Positions 7,171-13,076 of a stretch of DNA of 29,837 nt are shown here, piece after piece. Source of the stretch: an uncultured Eubacteriales bacterium (GTDB taxonomy: Bacteria > Bacillota > Clostridia > Oscillospirales > Oscillospiraceae). The notes beneath the pieces are model-generated. The model made no database searches. It worked only from the letters and a program-made list of their open reading frames with translations, and had not been told where the DNA came from. Where the stretch lies: the NCBI GenBank assembly GCA_900552015.1, contig URXY01000022.1:1-29837 (forward strand), in the 5' to 3' direction. The position numbers and the translations under genes are program-made. Within the stretch, counting starts at the first letter, position 1; every line of letters starts with the position of its first letter.

Positions 7171-7196
7171 TTCTGCGCTGCTGAAGTCAATAAAAA
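7171..7196 (+). repeat. Short dispersed repeat, copy 2
   Basis: This 26-base sequence (TTCTGCGCTGCTGAAGTCAA plus TAAAAA) differs from copy 3 at 11053-11078 in three positions and from copy 1 at 1114-1132 mainly at its end. It lies exactly between the cargo module and the backbone module. Confidence 0.5.
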
Positions 7197-7234
7197 GGGA
7201 GCTGCTTCTCGGTTAGAGACGCAGCTCCCTTTTT
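7192..7234 (-). terminator. Bidirectional terminator
   Basis: A strong stem, AAAAAGGGAGCTGC paired with GCAGCTCCCTTTTT, lies directly behind the stop codon of the DUF6076-like gene. Its A and T ends let it work from both directions. Confidence 0.9.
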
Positions 7235-7238
7235 CAAT

Positions 7239-8315
7239 TCAAAACTTTCGAAACCGTTCCCTCATCTCATCGTCCGTAAGCTCTCCGCGCTCCGCCTGTT
7301 CCAGCACTTGCATCGCTTGCGCAACGGCGGCGTTCCACTCATCCACGCTGATCTTCCCCCGGACCTTTCTCTGCTTTAACCGGTTGTAAGTGCGGTCATA
7401 CTCCACGCGGGCCGGACTGCGGTTCGCCTTGCCCTGCGCCTCCTTGCGGTGCGCTCCCACTTTCCGGCAGGTGCGCTCCGTCTCACCCGGCGCAATGTTG
7501 TTGCAATAGCAGGTGTTGTAGCCCGCGGTCAGCAGAAAATATTTCCCGCAGTTGTGACAGCGCCGCGGCGCGTTCCCGACTGCCAGCCCGCGGTAAAACT
7601 CCGTGCGCAGAAAGTCGTGCAGATGGTTGAAGGTCGTCTTTTCCGCAACGAAAAATTCGCTCTCGTTTTCTTTCTGCATCATGGGAACGAAACCGACCTC
7701 TATGGAAAACTTCTGGTCAAAGTCCTCACCGAAAAGCAGCGCTCCCGTTCGGAGCATATCCGCGTAAAAGTAGGAGTACGCCGTTCCGTAAGCCGTGCTG
7801 TTTCTCCGCTCCAGCGGCTCAAAGTATTTCTCCGTCATGATCCTGAGCTGCAAACGAAGTGTCCGCACCCGATTCGCGAAGCGCTTCATGTCGTCGATCA
7901 TGCGCTCGTACATCTCGCGCCCCTCCGAGTGCGCCTTTTGCACCTGCGCCCACTTGTCCTTCTGCGCGTAAAGCCTCTCCAGCGTGTGGTAGCTGAGTTC
8001 CGTGGCCATGTTCAGGTCCCGGTACACCGGCATGGTGAAGATAATATCCCAAACAGCGTTCATTTTCTTCTGCGCGGAGGAAACGGCGCTGTTCGTTTTT
8101 TTCGAGAGCAGCGCCCACGCTGCGGGAACAAATTTCTCCACGCGGCGGTCGATCTCGCGCAATACCTCTTCGTCCATGTTCGCGATATCCACACAGCACT
8201 GCCCAATGGGATAGCTCGTATCGCTGAGGTAAACGCGCCCATCATAGAAAAATGTGGTGAACTGGTCGTAGGTATGGGTGAATGGAATACAGATACGCTC
8301 TTCCCGCTCCGCCAT
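7239..8315 (-). CDS. DUF6076-like protein with a C-terminal zinc-finger motif
   Basis: A 358-residue soluble protein. The N-terminal two thirds are mostly helical without known catalytic motifs. Near residue 250 there is a cysteine cluster, CHNCGKYFL followed by TCYCNN and a later ERTCRK, which looks like a zinc-binding finger (CxxC, CxC, C). A basic stretch follows (HRKEAQGKANRSPAR). This pattern matches the DUF6076 group, found widely in clostridial mobile elements with no known function. The start at 8315 has AGGAGG upstream; the longer frame to 8348 does not. The gene stands alone, opposite in direction to the backbone genes on its right, and has its own terminator. A nucleic-acid-binding role is a guess from the finger and basic tail. 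Confidence 0.72.
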   Translation of the reverse strand: MAEREERICIPFTHTYDQFTTFFYDGRVYLSDTSYPIGQCCVDIANMDEEVLREIDRRVEKFVPAAWALLSKKTNSAVSSAQKKMNAVWDIIFTMPVYRDLNMATELSYHTLERLYAQKDKWAQVQKAHSEGREMYERMIDDMKRFANRVRTLRLQLRIMTEKYFEPLERRNSTAYGTAYSYFYADMLRTGALLFGEDFDQKFSIEVGFVPMMQKENESEFFVAEKTTFNHLHDFLRTEFYRGLAVGNAPRRCHNCGKYFLLTAGYNTCYCNNIAPGETERTCRKVGAHRKEAQGKANRSPARVEYDRTYNRLKQRKVRGKISVDEWNAAVAQAMQVLEQAERGELTDDEMRERFRKF

Positions 8316-8451
8316 AATGCCTCCTTGTATCCGATGGAGTGTTGACATTTACCTTAATGCGCCCAAAGCTATTGCTGGGATACTCTTCGTATGTTACGCT
8401 CATCGTATCAGATGGAACGCTGAAAATCAATCTTAGTAAAAGGAGGCATAC

Positions 8452-8586
8452 ATGAAATGTGCTGCTAAAAGAAAACCGCTGAACTGTTGCAGCAGCTCAG
8501 CGGCACGCCGCGTTTCGGAAAACGCAGACGCCATCTGCGAACAGTCTAACAGAGAGGCCTCCGAAACGCAAGGATCATTTCTCTGA
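8452..8586 (+). CDS. Possible 44-residue cysteine-containing small protein
   Basis: An ATG at 8452 follows a perfect AGGAGG (8441-8446) by 5 bases and opens 44 codons to a TGA at 8584-8586. The product has four cysteines (residues 3, 12, 13 and 33) and a basic N-terminus (MKCAAKRKPLNCC). It ends 25 bases before the excisionase-like gene on the same strand. The excellent ribosome binding site argues for translation. The coding stretch, however, contains several inverted repeats (8476-8503, 8510-8569, 8523-8539), so it could instead be a leader whose translation controls the next genes. No family is recognised. Confidence 0.45.
   Translation: MKCAAKRKPLNCCSSSAARRVSENADAICEQSNREASETQGSFL
8476..8569 (+). 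promoter_or_regulatory. Structured leader RNA candidate upstream of the excisionase-like gene
   Basis: Three inverted repeats follow each other: 7 base pairs at 8476-8482/8497-8503, 10 base pairs at 8510-8519/8560-8569, and inside it 6 base pairs at 8523-8528/8534-8539. They lie inside the small reading frame at 8452-8586. The arrangement resembles a leader peptide region where ribosome position decides RNA folding. No T tract follows, so it would more likely affect translation or stability than cause intrinsic termination. Confidence 0.35.
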
Positions 8587-8611
8587 ATTCCAATACACGG
8601 AGGTAAATTTT

Positions 8612-8827
8612 TTGAAAGAGCCAACCTACAAAAACTATGACGACCTGCCGCTGTTCCTTAACGCGGCAATGGTCGCACGAGTACTCGGTGTCGCGCCGTC
8701 CAGCGCATACGAGCTGATGCACGGAAAGGACTTCCCCACGCTGCGCGTCGGCAGCCGTATGGTCGTGCCGAAAGAGAATTTCATCGAATGGGTCGGGCAG
8801 CACACGAAGGGCGGTGGTGATACGTGA
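8612..8827 (+). CDS. Excisionase-like helix-turn-helix protein
   Basis: A 71-residue MerR/excisionase-type DNA-binding protein: LFLNAAMVARVLGVAPSSAY forms the helix-turn-helix and LRVGSRMVVPKENFIEWV the wing, the standard shape of DNA-binding proteins of the Xis/HTH_17 group. The start is TTG at 8612, preceded by GGAGGT at 8599-8604. Its stop overlaps the start of the next gene (8824) by 4 bases, so the two are translationally coupled. In integrative elements, proteins of this type direct excision or regulate the integrase or replication genes. Here the integrase is 2.6 kb away, so a regulatory or replication role is as likely as excision. Confidence 0.8.
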   Translation: MKEPTYKNYDDLPLFLNAAMVARVLGVAPSSAYELMHGKDFPTLRVGSRMVVPKENFIEWVGQHTKGGGDT

Positions 8828-9249
8828 GAAGAACAAAGCCGCCTGTCGGCTGGGAGCATGTAAAAAACTGCTTTCCCGTTCCGAATGAGCTGCTGGACTT
8901 CGACCTTTCTGCTGGTGCAGTTGCGGTGTACATCTACCTGCTGCGCCATGCGAACCGTAAAACGAATCAGTGCCATCCGAGTGAAGCGACCATCGCAAAG
9001 AAGCTCCACCTCTCGCGCAACACGGTCGCAAAGCATGTTCGTCTGTTGGAGGAACGCGGTCTCATCGTCACAGAGCGCACCAGCATCACCACACGGCGAG
9101 GTATCAAGAAAAACGGCAATCTGCTCTACACGCTTATCCCAATGCACGAGGTCATGGAGCGTTTCTATGAACGACAGCTCACAGCGTTGGACAGCGCAGC
9201 GGAGCGGCATCGTGTGCAGGCAATACTGTCCGCGCAGCAGGGTGCGTGA
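8824..9249 (+). CDS. HTH_36-type DNA-binding protein, probable element replication or regulation protein
   Basis: A 141-residue protein starting with GTG inside the end of the excisionase-like gene. Residues about 15-100 have the layout of the HTH_36 winged-helix domain: FPVPNELLDFDLSAGAVAVY, then CHPSEATIAKKLHLSRNTVA as the helix-turn-helix and a wing around ERGLIVTERT. Proteins of this type are common in plasmids and integrative elements, and many resemble N-terminal domains of replication initiators. This one lacks a large catalytic domain. The 650-bp palindrome-rich region directly downstream could be its binding region. Function as initiator or regulator is not resolved. Confidence 0.75.
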   Translation: MRRTKPPVGWEHVKNCFPVPNELLDFDLSAGAVAVYIYLLRHANRKTNQCHPSEATIAKKLHLSRNTVAKHVRLLEERGLIVTERTSITTRRGIKKNGNLLYTLIPMHEVMERFYERQLTALDSAAERHRVQAILSAQQGA

Positions 9250-9365
9250 AAATGGTAGATAGTTCTCCTCTGCACTTCGACGCAGCGATGGCAAACCGTG
9301 AAGCTCGCCGGTGCGGCACAGGAACCAGCAGCGGGGCTGCGCGTTCCTGCGGGACCGCGTCGCCT

Positions 9366-9402
9366 CAGGACATCGACGCACAGTGCGTGCGTCGATGTCC
9401 TG
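9366..9402. repeat. Long perfect hairpin in the origin-like region
   Basis: A 16-base arm at 9366-9381 (CAGGACATCGACGCAC) is exactly complementary to 9387-9402, with a 5-base loop. No T tract follows on either strand, so it is not a simple terminator. Hairpins of this size occur at nick sites and single-strand origins. Confidence 0.65.
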
Positions 9403-9554
9403 AAGGCTCCCTGCTTTCCCCTTACATCTGCAAGAAGGATCGGCAAATAAGCCCATCGGGACTCCTCCACGTAATTCCCCTTGTTTGCCCGTGTGGGCCA
9501 CTGTGTGCGATCCTGTTGGTGAGGTGGAGTGTGTGCCCGCCAAGCCCCTTTGAA

Positions 9555-9574
9555 ACAAACGTTGCAACGTTTGT
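9555..9574. repeat. Perfect 20-base palindrome
   Basis: ACAAACGTTGCAACGTTTGT reads the same on both strands, without a spacer. It is suited to binding by a dimeric protein such as the HTH or ribbon-helix-helix proteins on either side. Confidence 0.65.
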
Positions 9575-9750
9575 GAGCGATGTGTAAGAGAGCCTTACGA
9601 ATTCTGTTCCGACGATGGAGAAATGGGCCTCTTAGAGTGAGTTTTCCCTCCTGACCATGCCCACTTTTGGAGAGTTTAGCCCCCTATTTACCCGTTCGAT
9701 TTTAGTACGAGATAAAGGGCCGCAGTCGCTTCTGCGCGCGGCCCGCCCAC

Positions 9751-9773
9751 AAAGCCCCGCAGTGCGGGGCTTT
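9751..9773. terminator. GC hairpin with short A/T ends, possible bidirectional terminator
   Basis: AAAGCCCCGC and GCGGGGCTTT are separated by 3 bases. The T run is only three long, so it is at most a weak terminator between the HTH_36 and ribbon-helix-helix genes. Confidence 0.4.
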
Positions 9774-9900
9774 CCACGAATTCAAGACCGCAGTCGGTTT
9801 CAGCCTTTTGCGCACCGTACCGCAGTCGGTCCTCAAAAAAGTCCCGGTGTGTCAGGCGTTTACGGCGTTTTTAACCGCACCGGCAGAAAGGAAATAATGA

Positions 9901-10338
9901 ATGAACGAAGATAACAAGAGAAACACCACATTATGGCTTCGCCCCAGCACAATCCAGCGTATGGATAGCTGGCTCGCAGAGGATAACTGCCAGAGCCGCA
10001 GTGAATTTGTTGAAAAGGCGCTGCGCTTCTACATGGGCTATCTCGGCACGGAGGATAACACCGCGTACATTTCCAAAGCCATCCTGACGGCGATTCAGGG
10101 CACGCTGGATGACAACAACAATCGGCTCTGCCGCATCATCTTCAAGTGGGCGGTGGAACTGAACATGATGTGCCACACCATCGCCGCGCACTTCCGCATC
10201 GACGATATCTACACGCGCGAGCTGCGCGGCTTTGCAGTAGATGAGGTGAAGCGCACAAACGGCCAGATGAGCTTTGAGGACGCAGTGCAGCACCAGCGCC
10301 GCATCGAGCCGGATGATGAATGGCCCAATGTGTATTGA
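9901..10338 (+). CDS. Ribbon-helix-helix DNA-binding protein of mobile elements
   Basis: A 145-residue protein. Its first 50 residues form a ribbon-helix-helix: the beta strand NTTLWLRPSTIQRMDSWLAE, then SRSEFVEKALRFYMGYL as the second helix, as in CopG/MetJ-type and relaxosome accessory proteins. The remaining 95 residues are mostly helical without a known motif. AAAGGAA lies upstream of the ATG. Position directly behind the palindrome-rich region suggests that it binds there, either as a copy-number repressor or as a mobilisation accessory protein. The usual partner relaxase is absent; the next gene is a broken acetyltransferase on the other strand, so a relaxase may have been lost. Confidence 0.7.
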   Translation: MNEDNKRNTTLWLRPSTIQRMDSWLAEDNCQSRSEFVEKALRFYMGYLGTEDNTAYISKAILTAIQGTLDDNNNRLCRIIFKWAVELNMMCHTIAAHFRIDDIYTRELRGFAVDEVKRTNGQMSFEDAVQHQRRIEPDDEWPNVY

Positions 10339-10371
10339 CACGCCTCAAAATCTACACAGCAATAGGCAAAG

Positions 10372-10399
10372 AAAGCCTCTCGCCATTTTGGCGGGAGGC
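10372..10399 (-). terminator. Terminator of the acetyltransferase gene
   Basis: An 11-base-pair stem (10375-10385 with 10389-10399) is followed on the minus strand by TTTCTTT. It lies just behind the stop of the minus-strand acetyltransferase reading frame. Confidence 0.75.
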
Positions 10400-10410
10400 C
10401 GGAACACGAT

Positions 10411-10988
10411 TCAGTTGGATGCGGACTTATCCTTCTCCGTAAGTATACGTACGACGCGGCAGGGATTCCCGACCGCCAACACGCCGTCCGGAATGTCCTT
10501 CACAACGACGCTGCCGCCGCCAATGACCACATTGCTGCCGATGGTGACACCTGGCATGACCTGCACGCCTGCGCCGATCCAGACGTCGTTGCCGACCGTG
10601 ATGGGACGGGCGTACTCCAGCCCCTGATTGCGCCGTTCCGCGTCAAGCGGATGACCAGCCGTATAGAACCCGCAGTTCGGCGCGACAAAAACGTGGTCGC
10701 CAAAGGTCACCTTTGCACAGTCAAGGATAACCGTATTGTGGTTGGCAAAGAAGTCTTCACCGACGGTAATATTGCAGCCGTAATCGCACCAGAACGGTGC
10801 AAGGATCGTAAAACGCTCGCCAACCGCGCCGAGTAGACGGCGCATCAGCTCGCGCTGCCGCGTCTCATCGGAAGGCGGTGTCTGGTTGTAGGCAAAACAC
10901 AGCTCCTTCGCCGCGATTCGCTCCCGCGTCAGCTCTTCGCTGCTTGCATCGTAGAGCAGACCTGCAGCATTTTCTCTTTCTCTGTCAT
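10411..10988 (-). pseudogene. Maltose/galactoside-type O-acetyltransferase, frameshifted near its start
   Basis: The reading frame from 10845 gives 144 residues of a left-handed beta-helix acetyltransferase of the Maa/LacA type: LAPFWCDYGCNITVGEDFFA, AGHPLD with the catalytic histidine, VGNDVWIGAGVQVMPGVTIG and GNPCRVVR. Upstream, the missing N-terminus (EELTRERIAAKELCFAYNQT region) continues in another frame up to an ATG at 10988. One base appears to be missing at about 10962-10965, where the family sequence MLAGLLYD would be expected. Repaired, the protein would be 192 residues, normal for the family. It is therefore either inactivated by a single deletion, a sequencing error, or made as a shortened protein from 10845. 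It lies among backbone genes and is probably passenger cargo. Confidence 0.8.
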
Positions 10989-11052
10989 ATCGCTACGGCT
11001 CCTTGCTTGGTTACCTATTGATCATACTACGCGGTGAAAGACATTACAACTA

Positions 11053-11078
11053 TTCTGCGCCGCTGAAAACAATAAAAA
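11053..11078 (+). repeat. Short dispersed repeat, copy 3
   Basis: TTCTGCGCCGCTGAAAACAA followed by TAAAAA matches copy 2 at 7171-7196 in 23 of 26 positions. It sits between the acetyltransferase remnant and the integrase operon. Confidence 0.5.
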
Positions 11079-11172
11079 CTTTCTCGAAAATATTTTGCCT
11101 TCTTCAAAAGAATCAGTAGCTTTCCGGCGCAAGGTGTGGTATGTGTGTTGGCTGCCAAAAGAAGGCGGCGCA

Positions 11173-11463
11173 ATGCAGGACTACATGAAAGCTTTCCAAA
11201 ATCAGCTCGACCGGCAGGAGTCCGACGACCTGAACGCATTGGTAGAATACGCACATGAGGAACTCAAGAAAAACATGGACATCGTCGAGTGCAAGAAGCT
11301 GCTGCGGCTGCTCGACGCGCAGAATACGCTGCTGGTAAAAGCGAGATTGTCGAGCTTCACCGCGGGCTTCAAGCTGGCGCTGGGCATCATTGGAGAACTG
11401 GGAGCTTCCTACTCCTTCGATGCCGACGAATTAACTGCAAATGAGGTGGACACACATGGCTAA
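11173..11463 (+). CDS. Small helical protein upstream of the integrase, DUF6809-like
   Basis: A 96-residue, mostly helical, charged protein (DRQESDDLNALVEYAHEELK, then LLRLLDAQNTLLVKARLSSF and TAGFKLALGIIGEL). The pattern, with a helix ending in FTAGFKLA, resembles small DUF6809-type proteins that accompany integrases in clostridial elements; the match is from memory and tentative. The start at 11173 is chosen because it follows a GAAGG sequence. Its last 8 bases overlap the integrase start, so both are co-expressed and translationally coupled. No catalytic residues are apparent. It might adjust integrase activity. Confidence 0.6.
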   Translation: MQDYMKAFQNQLDRQESDDLNALVEYAHEELKKNMDIVECKKLLRLLDAQNTLLVKARLSSFTAGFKLALGIIGELGASYSFDADELTANEVDTHG

Positions 11464-12607
11464 GCGCAGAGCAAATGGTGAGGGTAACATCAGAAAGCGA
11501 AAGGATGGCCGCTGGGAGGGCCGATACACCATCGGACGTGACCCGAAAACGGGCAAAGCCGTTATCAAAAATGTTCTTGGCAAAACGCAGGCGGAGGTTA
11601 AAGAAAAGCTGAAGCGCGCCATTGATGAAAGCAGAGGACTTGATGTCATTAAGTCAGACGAATATACGGTTGGCAAATGGCTCGACCTGTGGTACGAATG
11701 CTACGCAAAGGTCAAAATGCGTCCTTCGTCTTATCTGACCTATCGCGGCTACATCGACAATCATGTCAAGCCGTACATTGGCAGCATCCCGCTGAGCAAG
11801 CTTACCACACTGGATTTGCAGACACTCTACAAGAAACTGCTGACAGAAGGACGGGTAGACCGGATCGAAGCCAAGAAGCAGCCCAAGGGACTGAGCGCCA
11901 AAACAGTGCGCAACATCCATCAAATCATTTCCTCTGCTCTGAAACTGGCAATCGAGCAGAGACTGATTGCCCGAAATCCGGCAGACGGCTGTGCCTTGCC
12001 AAAGGCGGAGCGCAAGGAAATGCAGACGCTTCCTGTTGAGCAGCTGACATCCTTCCTCCGCGAGGCAAAAGACAGCGGCGTGTTCGCCCTGTACTATATC
12101 GACCTGACCACCGGCCTGCGACGGGGCGAATTGCTCGGATTAAAATGGTCGGACATTGATTTGGAAAAAGGAGACCTCCGGGTTCAACGGCAGATCGGGC
12201 GCATCGACGGCAAGATCATTGAGATGCCGCTGAAAACGAAAAACGCCTACCGCACCCTGCCGCTGTCGGCAGATGCGATAGACGTTCTGATGCAACAAAG
12301 AAGAAAAACGGGTAACAGCGAATGGGTGTTTCCGTCCCCGACGGGAGGCCCCATGTCGCCGGACAGCGTGTTGCACATGCTGCACCGAGTCCTAAAGCGG
12401 GCAGGGTTGCCGAAAGTTCGTTTCCATGACCTGCGTCACACCTTCGCAACGCTGGCCCTGCAAAACGGTGTGGATATCAAGACCGTGTCTGGTATGCTGG
12501 GGCATTTTTCAGCGGGCTTCACGCTGGACACCTACGCTCATGTAACGACCTCAGCCAAGCGTGAAGCGGCAAAAACAATGGGCAATATCTTATCCCGTGC
12601 GGTATAG
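11456..12607 (+). CDS. Tyrosine recombinase/integrase of the 11.9-kb element
   Basis: A complete 383-residue phage-type integrase. The N-terminus has an arm-binding AP2-like stretch (KRRANGEGNIRKRKDGRWEG), followed by a SAM-like core-binding domain (about residues 60-170) and the catalytic domain (about 185-375) with TGLRRGELLGLKW, HDLRHTFATLALQNG, GMLGH and the nucleophile tyrosine in LDTYAHVT. The start at 11456 has GAGGTGG upstream. It reads toward the tRNA-fMet gene, whose 3' end is 128 bases from its stop, so that gene is its target. It would catalyse integration and excision between 843-888 and 12735-12780. The left-hand integrase shares this specificity, so both could act on either element. 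Confidence 0.96.
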   Translation: MAKRRANGEGNIRKRKDGRWEGRYTIGRDPKTGKAVIKNVLGKTQAEVKEKLKRAIDESRGLDVIKSDEYTVGKWLDLWYECYAKVKMRPSSYLTYRGYIDNHVKPYIGSIPLSKLTTLDLQTLYKKLLTEGRVDRIEAKKQPKGLSAKTVRNIHQIISSALKLAIEQRLIARNPADGCALPKAERKEMQTLPVEQLTSFLREAKDSGVFALYYIDLTTGLRRGELLGLKWSDIDLEKGDLRVQRQIGRIDGKIIEMPLKTKNAYRTLPLSADAIDVLMQQRRKTGNSEWVFPSPTGGPMSPDSVLHMLHRVLKRAGLPKVRFHDLRHTFATLALQNGVDIKTVSGMLGHFSAGFTLDTYAHVTTSAKREAAKTMGNILSRAV

Positions 12608-12631
12608 ACCTTTCCGCTCCCCACCCCGTTG

Positions 12632-12650
12632 GGGTCAGCGTTTGGGTCAG
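12632..12650. repeat. Paired GGGTCAG repeat, candidate right arm site
   Basis: GGGTCAG at 12632-12638 and 12644-12650, 12 bases apart start to start, 85 bases from the tRNA 3' end. It is the same arrangement as at 751-769 and 1004-1022. Confidence 0.5.
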
Positions 12651-12702
12651 AAAAAACGGCAAGTAAACGGCAAGTAAGTTATTGAGCAAAAAAGTACGAA
12701 AA

Positions 12703-12732
12703 AAGTCCTGATTTCGCAAGAAATCAGGACTT
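12703..12732 (-). terminator. Terminator of the tRNA-Leu/tRNA-fMet transcript
   Basis: A 13-base-pair stem (12703-12715 with 12720-12732) with a 4-base loop is followed on the minus strand by six Ts, directly behind the tRNA-fMet 3' end. Because the copy at 808-841 is duplicated with the attachment site, the incoming element carries the terminator with the tRNA end and keeps the tRNA transcript intact. Confidence 0.92.
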
Positions 12733-12734
12733 TC

Positions 12735-12810
12735 TGGTTGCGGAGGCAGGACTCGAACCTACGGCCTCCGGGTTATGAGCCCGACGAGCTACCAACTGCT
12801 CCACTCCGCG
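12735..12810 (-). tRNA. Initiator tRNA-fMet (CAT), integration target
   Basis: A 76-nt cloverleaf with encoded CCA. The acceptor arms CGCGGAG and CTCCGCA leave the first base unpaired with position 72 (C against A), and the anticodon stem carries three consecutive G-C pairs (GGG with CCC). Both are hallmarks of the bacterial initiator tRNA. The anticodon is CAT. Its 3' half from the anticodon loop onward is duplicated at 843-888. The gene remains complete because the element restores the 3' end. Confidence 0.96.
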
Positions 12811-12827
12811 ATATAAACTTGAAATAC

Positions 12828-12914
12828 TGGTGCCGGTGACCGGACTCGAACCGGTATAGTATCGCTACCGGGGGATTTTAAGTCCCCTGTGTCTACCAGT
12901 TCCACCACACCGGC
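12828..12914 (-). tRNA. tRNA-Leu (TAA)
   Basis: An 87-nt tRNA with a long variable arm, acceptor stem GCCGGTG paired with CACCGGC, encoded CCA and the anticodon loop CTTAAAA giving anticodon TAA. It is the first gene of a two-tRNA transcript with tRNA-fMet, 17 bases upstream of it. Confidence 0.96.
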
Positions 12915-12931
12915 AGATATCGGCAACAGTT

Positions 12932-12960
12932 AATATACCACACCTCCCCTCCCATGTCAA
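12932..12960 (-). promoter_or_regulatory. Promoter of the tRNA-Leu/tRNA-fMet operon
   Basis: TTGACA (12960-12955) and TATATT (12937-12932) on the minus strand are 17 bases apart and lie about 18 bases upstream of tRNA-Leu. Confidence 0.85.
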
Positions 12961-13002
12961 CACCCCTTTACAAAAATCTTTCCGATTCTTTTTTTGCTCC
13001 TT

Positions 13003-13031
13003 TTGACTTGTCACAGTGCCTGTGTTATACT
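13003..13031 (+). promoter_or_regulatory. Promoter of the dusB operon
   Basis: TTGACT at 13003-13008 and TATACT at 13026-13031 with 17 bases between them, 45 bases upstream of the dusB start. It is divergent from the tRNA promoter. Confidence 0.82.
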
Positions 13032-13076
13032 GTATTGGTAAAATTATTGCTATTCTATGCTGAAACGAGGCGGACT

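Larger units (their letters stand above)
9250..9900. other. Noncoding, palindrome-rich region, candidate origin of the element
   Basis: No gene is supported across these 650 bases. They hold a 16-base-pair hairpin (9366-9402), a perfect 20-base palindrome (9555-9574), a GC hairpin (9751-9773) and repeated CCGCAGTCG words near 9720, 9788 and 9820. The region separates the HTH_36 gene from a ribbon-helix-helix gene. Such position and content fit a replication origin or a transfer origin, but no relaxase is nearby to settle which. Confidence 0.5.
843..12780. mobile_element. Integrative element in tRNA-fMet, about 11.9 kb
   Basis: The intact initiator tRNA gene on the right and a 46-nt copy of its 3' half on the left (843-888) form direct repeats that bracket this interval. 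Outside the tRNA copies, the terminator-like hairpins next to them are also duplicated. A tyrosine integrase sits just inside the right end, reading toward the tRNA, as is usual for tRNA-targeting elements. Backbone genes are an excisionase-like HTH, an HTH_36 protein, a ribbon-helix-helix protein and an origin-like noncoding region. Cargo is a malate/2-hydroxycarboxylate uptake and oxidation cluster plus a redox enzyme. No relaxase or type IV secretion gene is visible, so self-transfer is unlikely. A second element with its own integrase abuts on the left. Boundaries are inferred from the repeat, not proven by an empty site. Confidence 0.8.

Noticed and set aside
9719..9830. Repeated CCGCAGTCG words considered as a CRISPR array or iterons
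   Set aside because: Only three short, unevenly spaced copies with no uniform spacer and no cas gene. An iteron role remains possible but is not shown.
9657..9914. 85-codon frame before the ribbon-helix-helix gene
   Set aside because: No ribosome binding site, low-complexity product, and it runs through hairpins and repeats of the origin-like region.
12954..13076. Upstream extension of dusB
   Set aside because: The extension passes through the dusB promoter and lacks a ribosome binding site; DusB proteins begin at the internal ATG.
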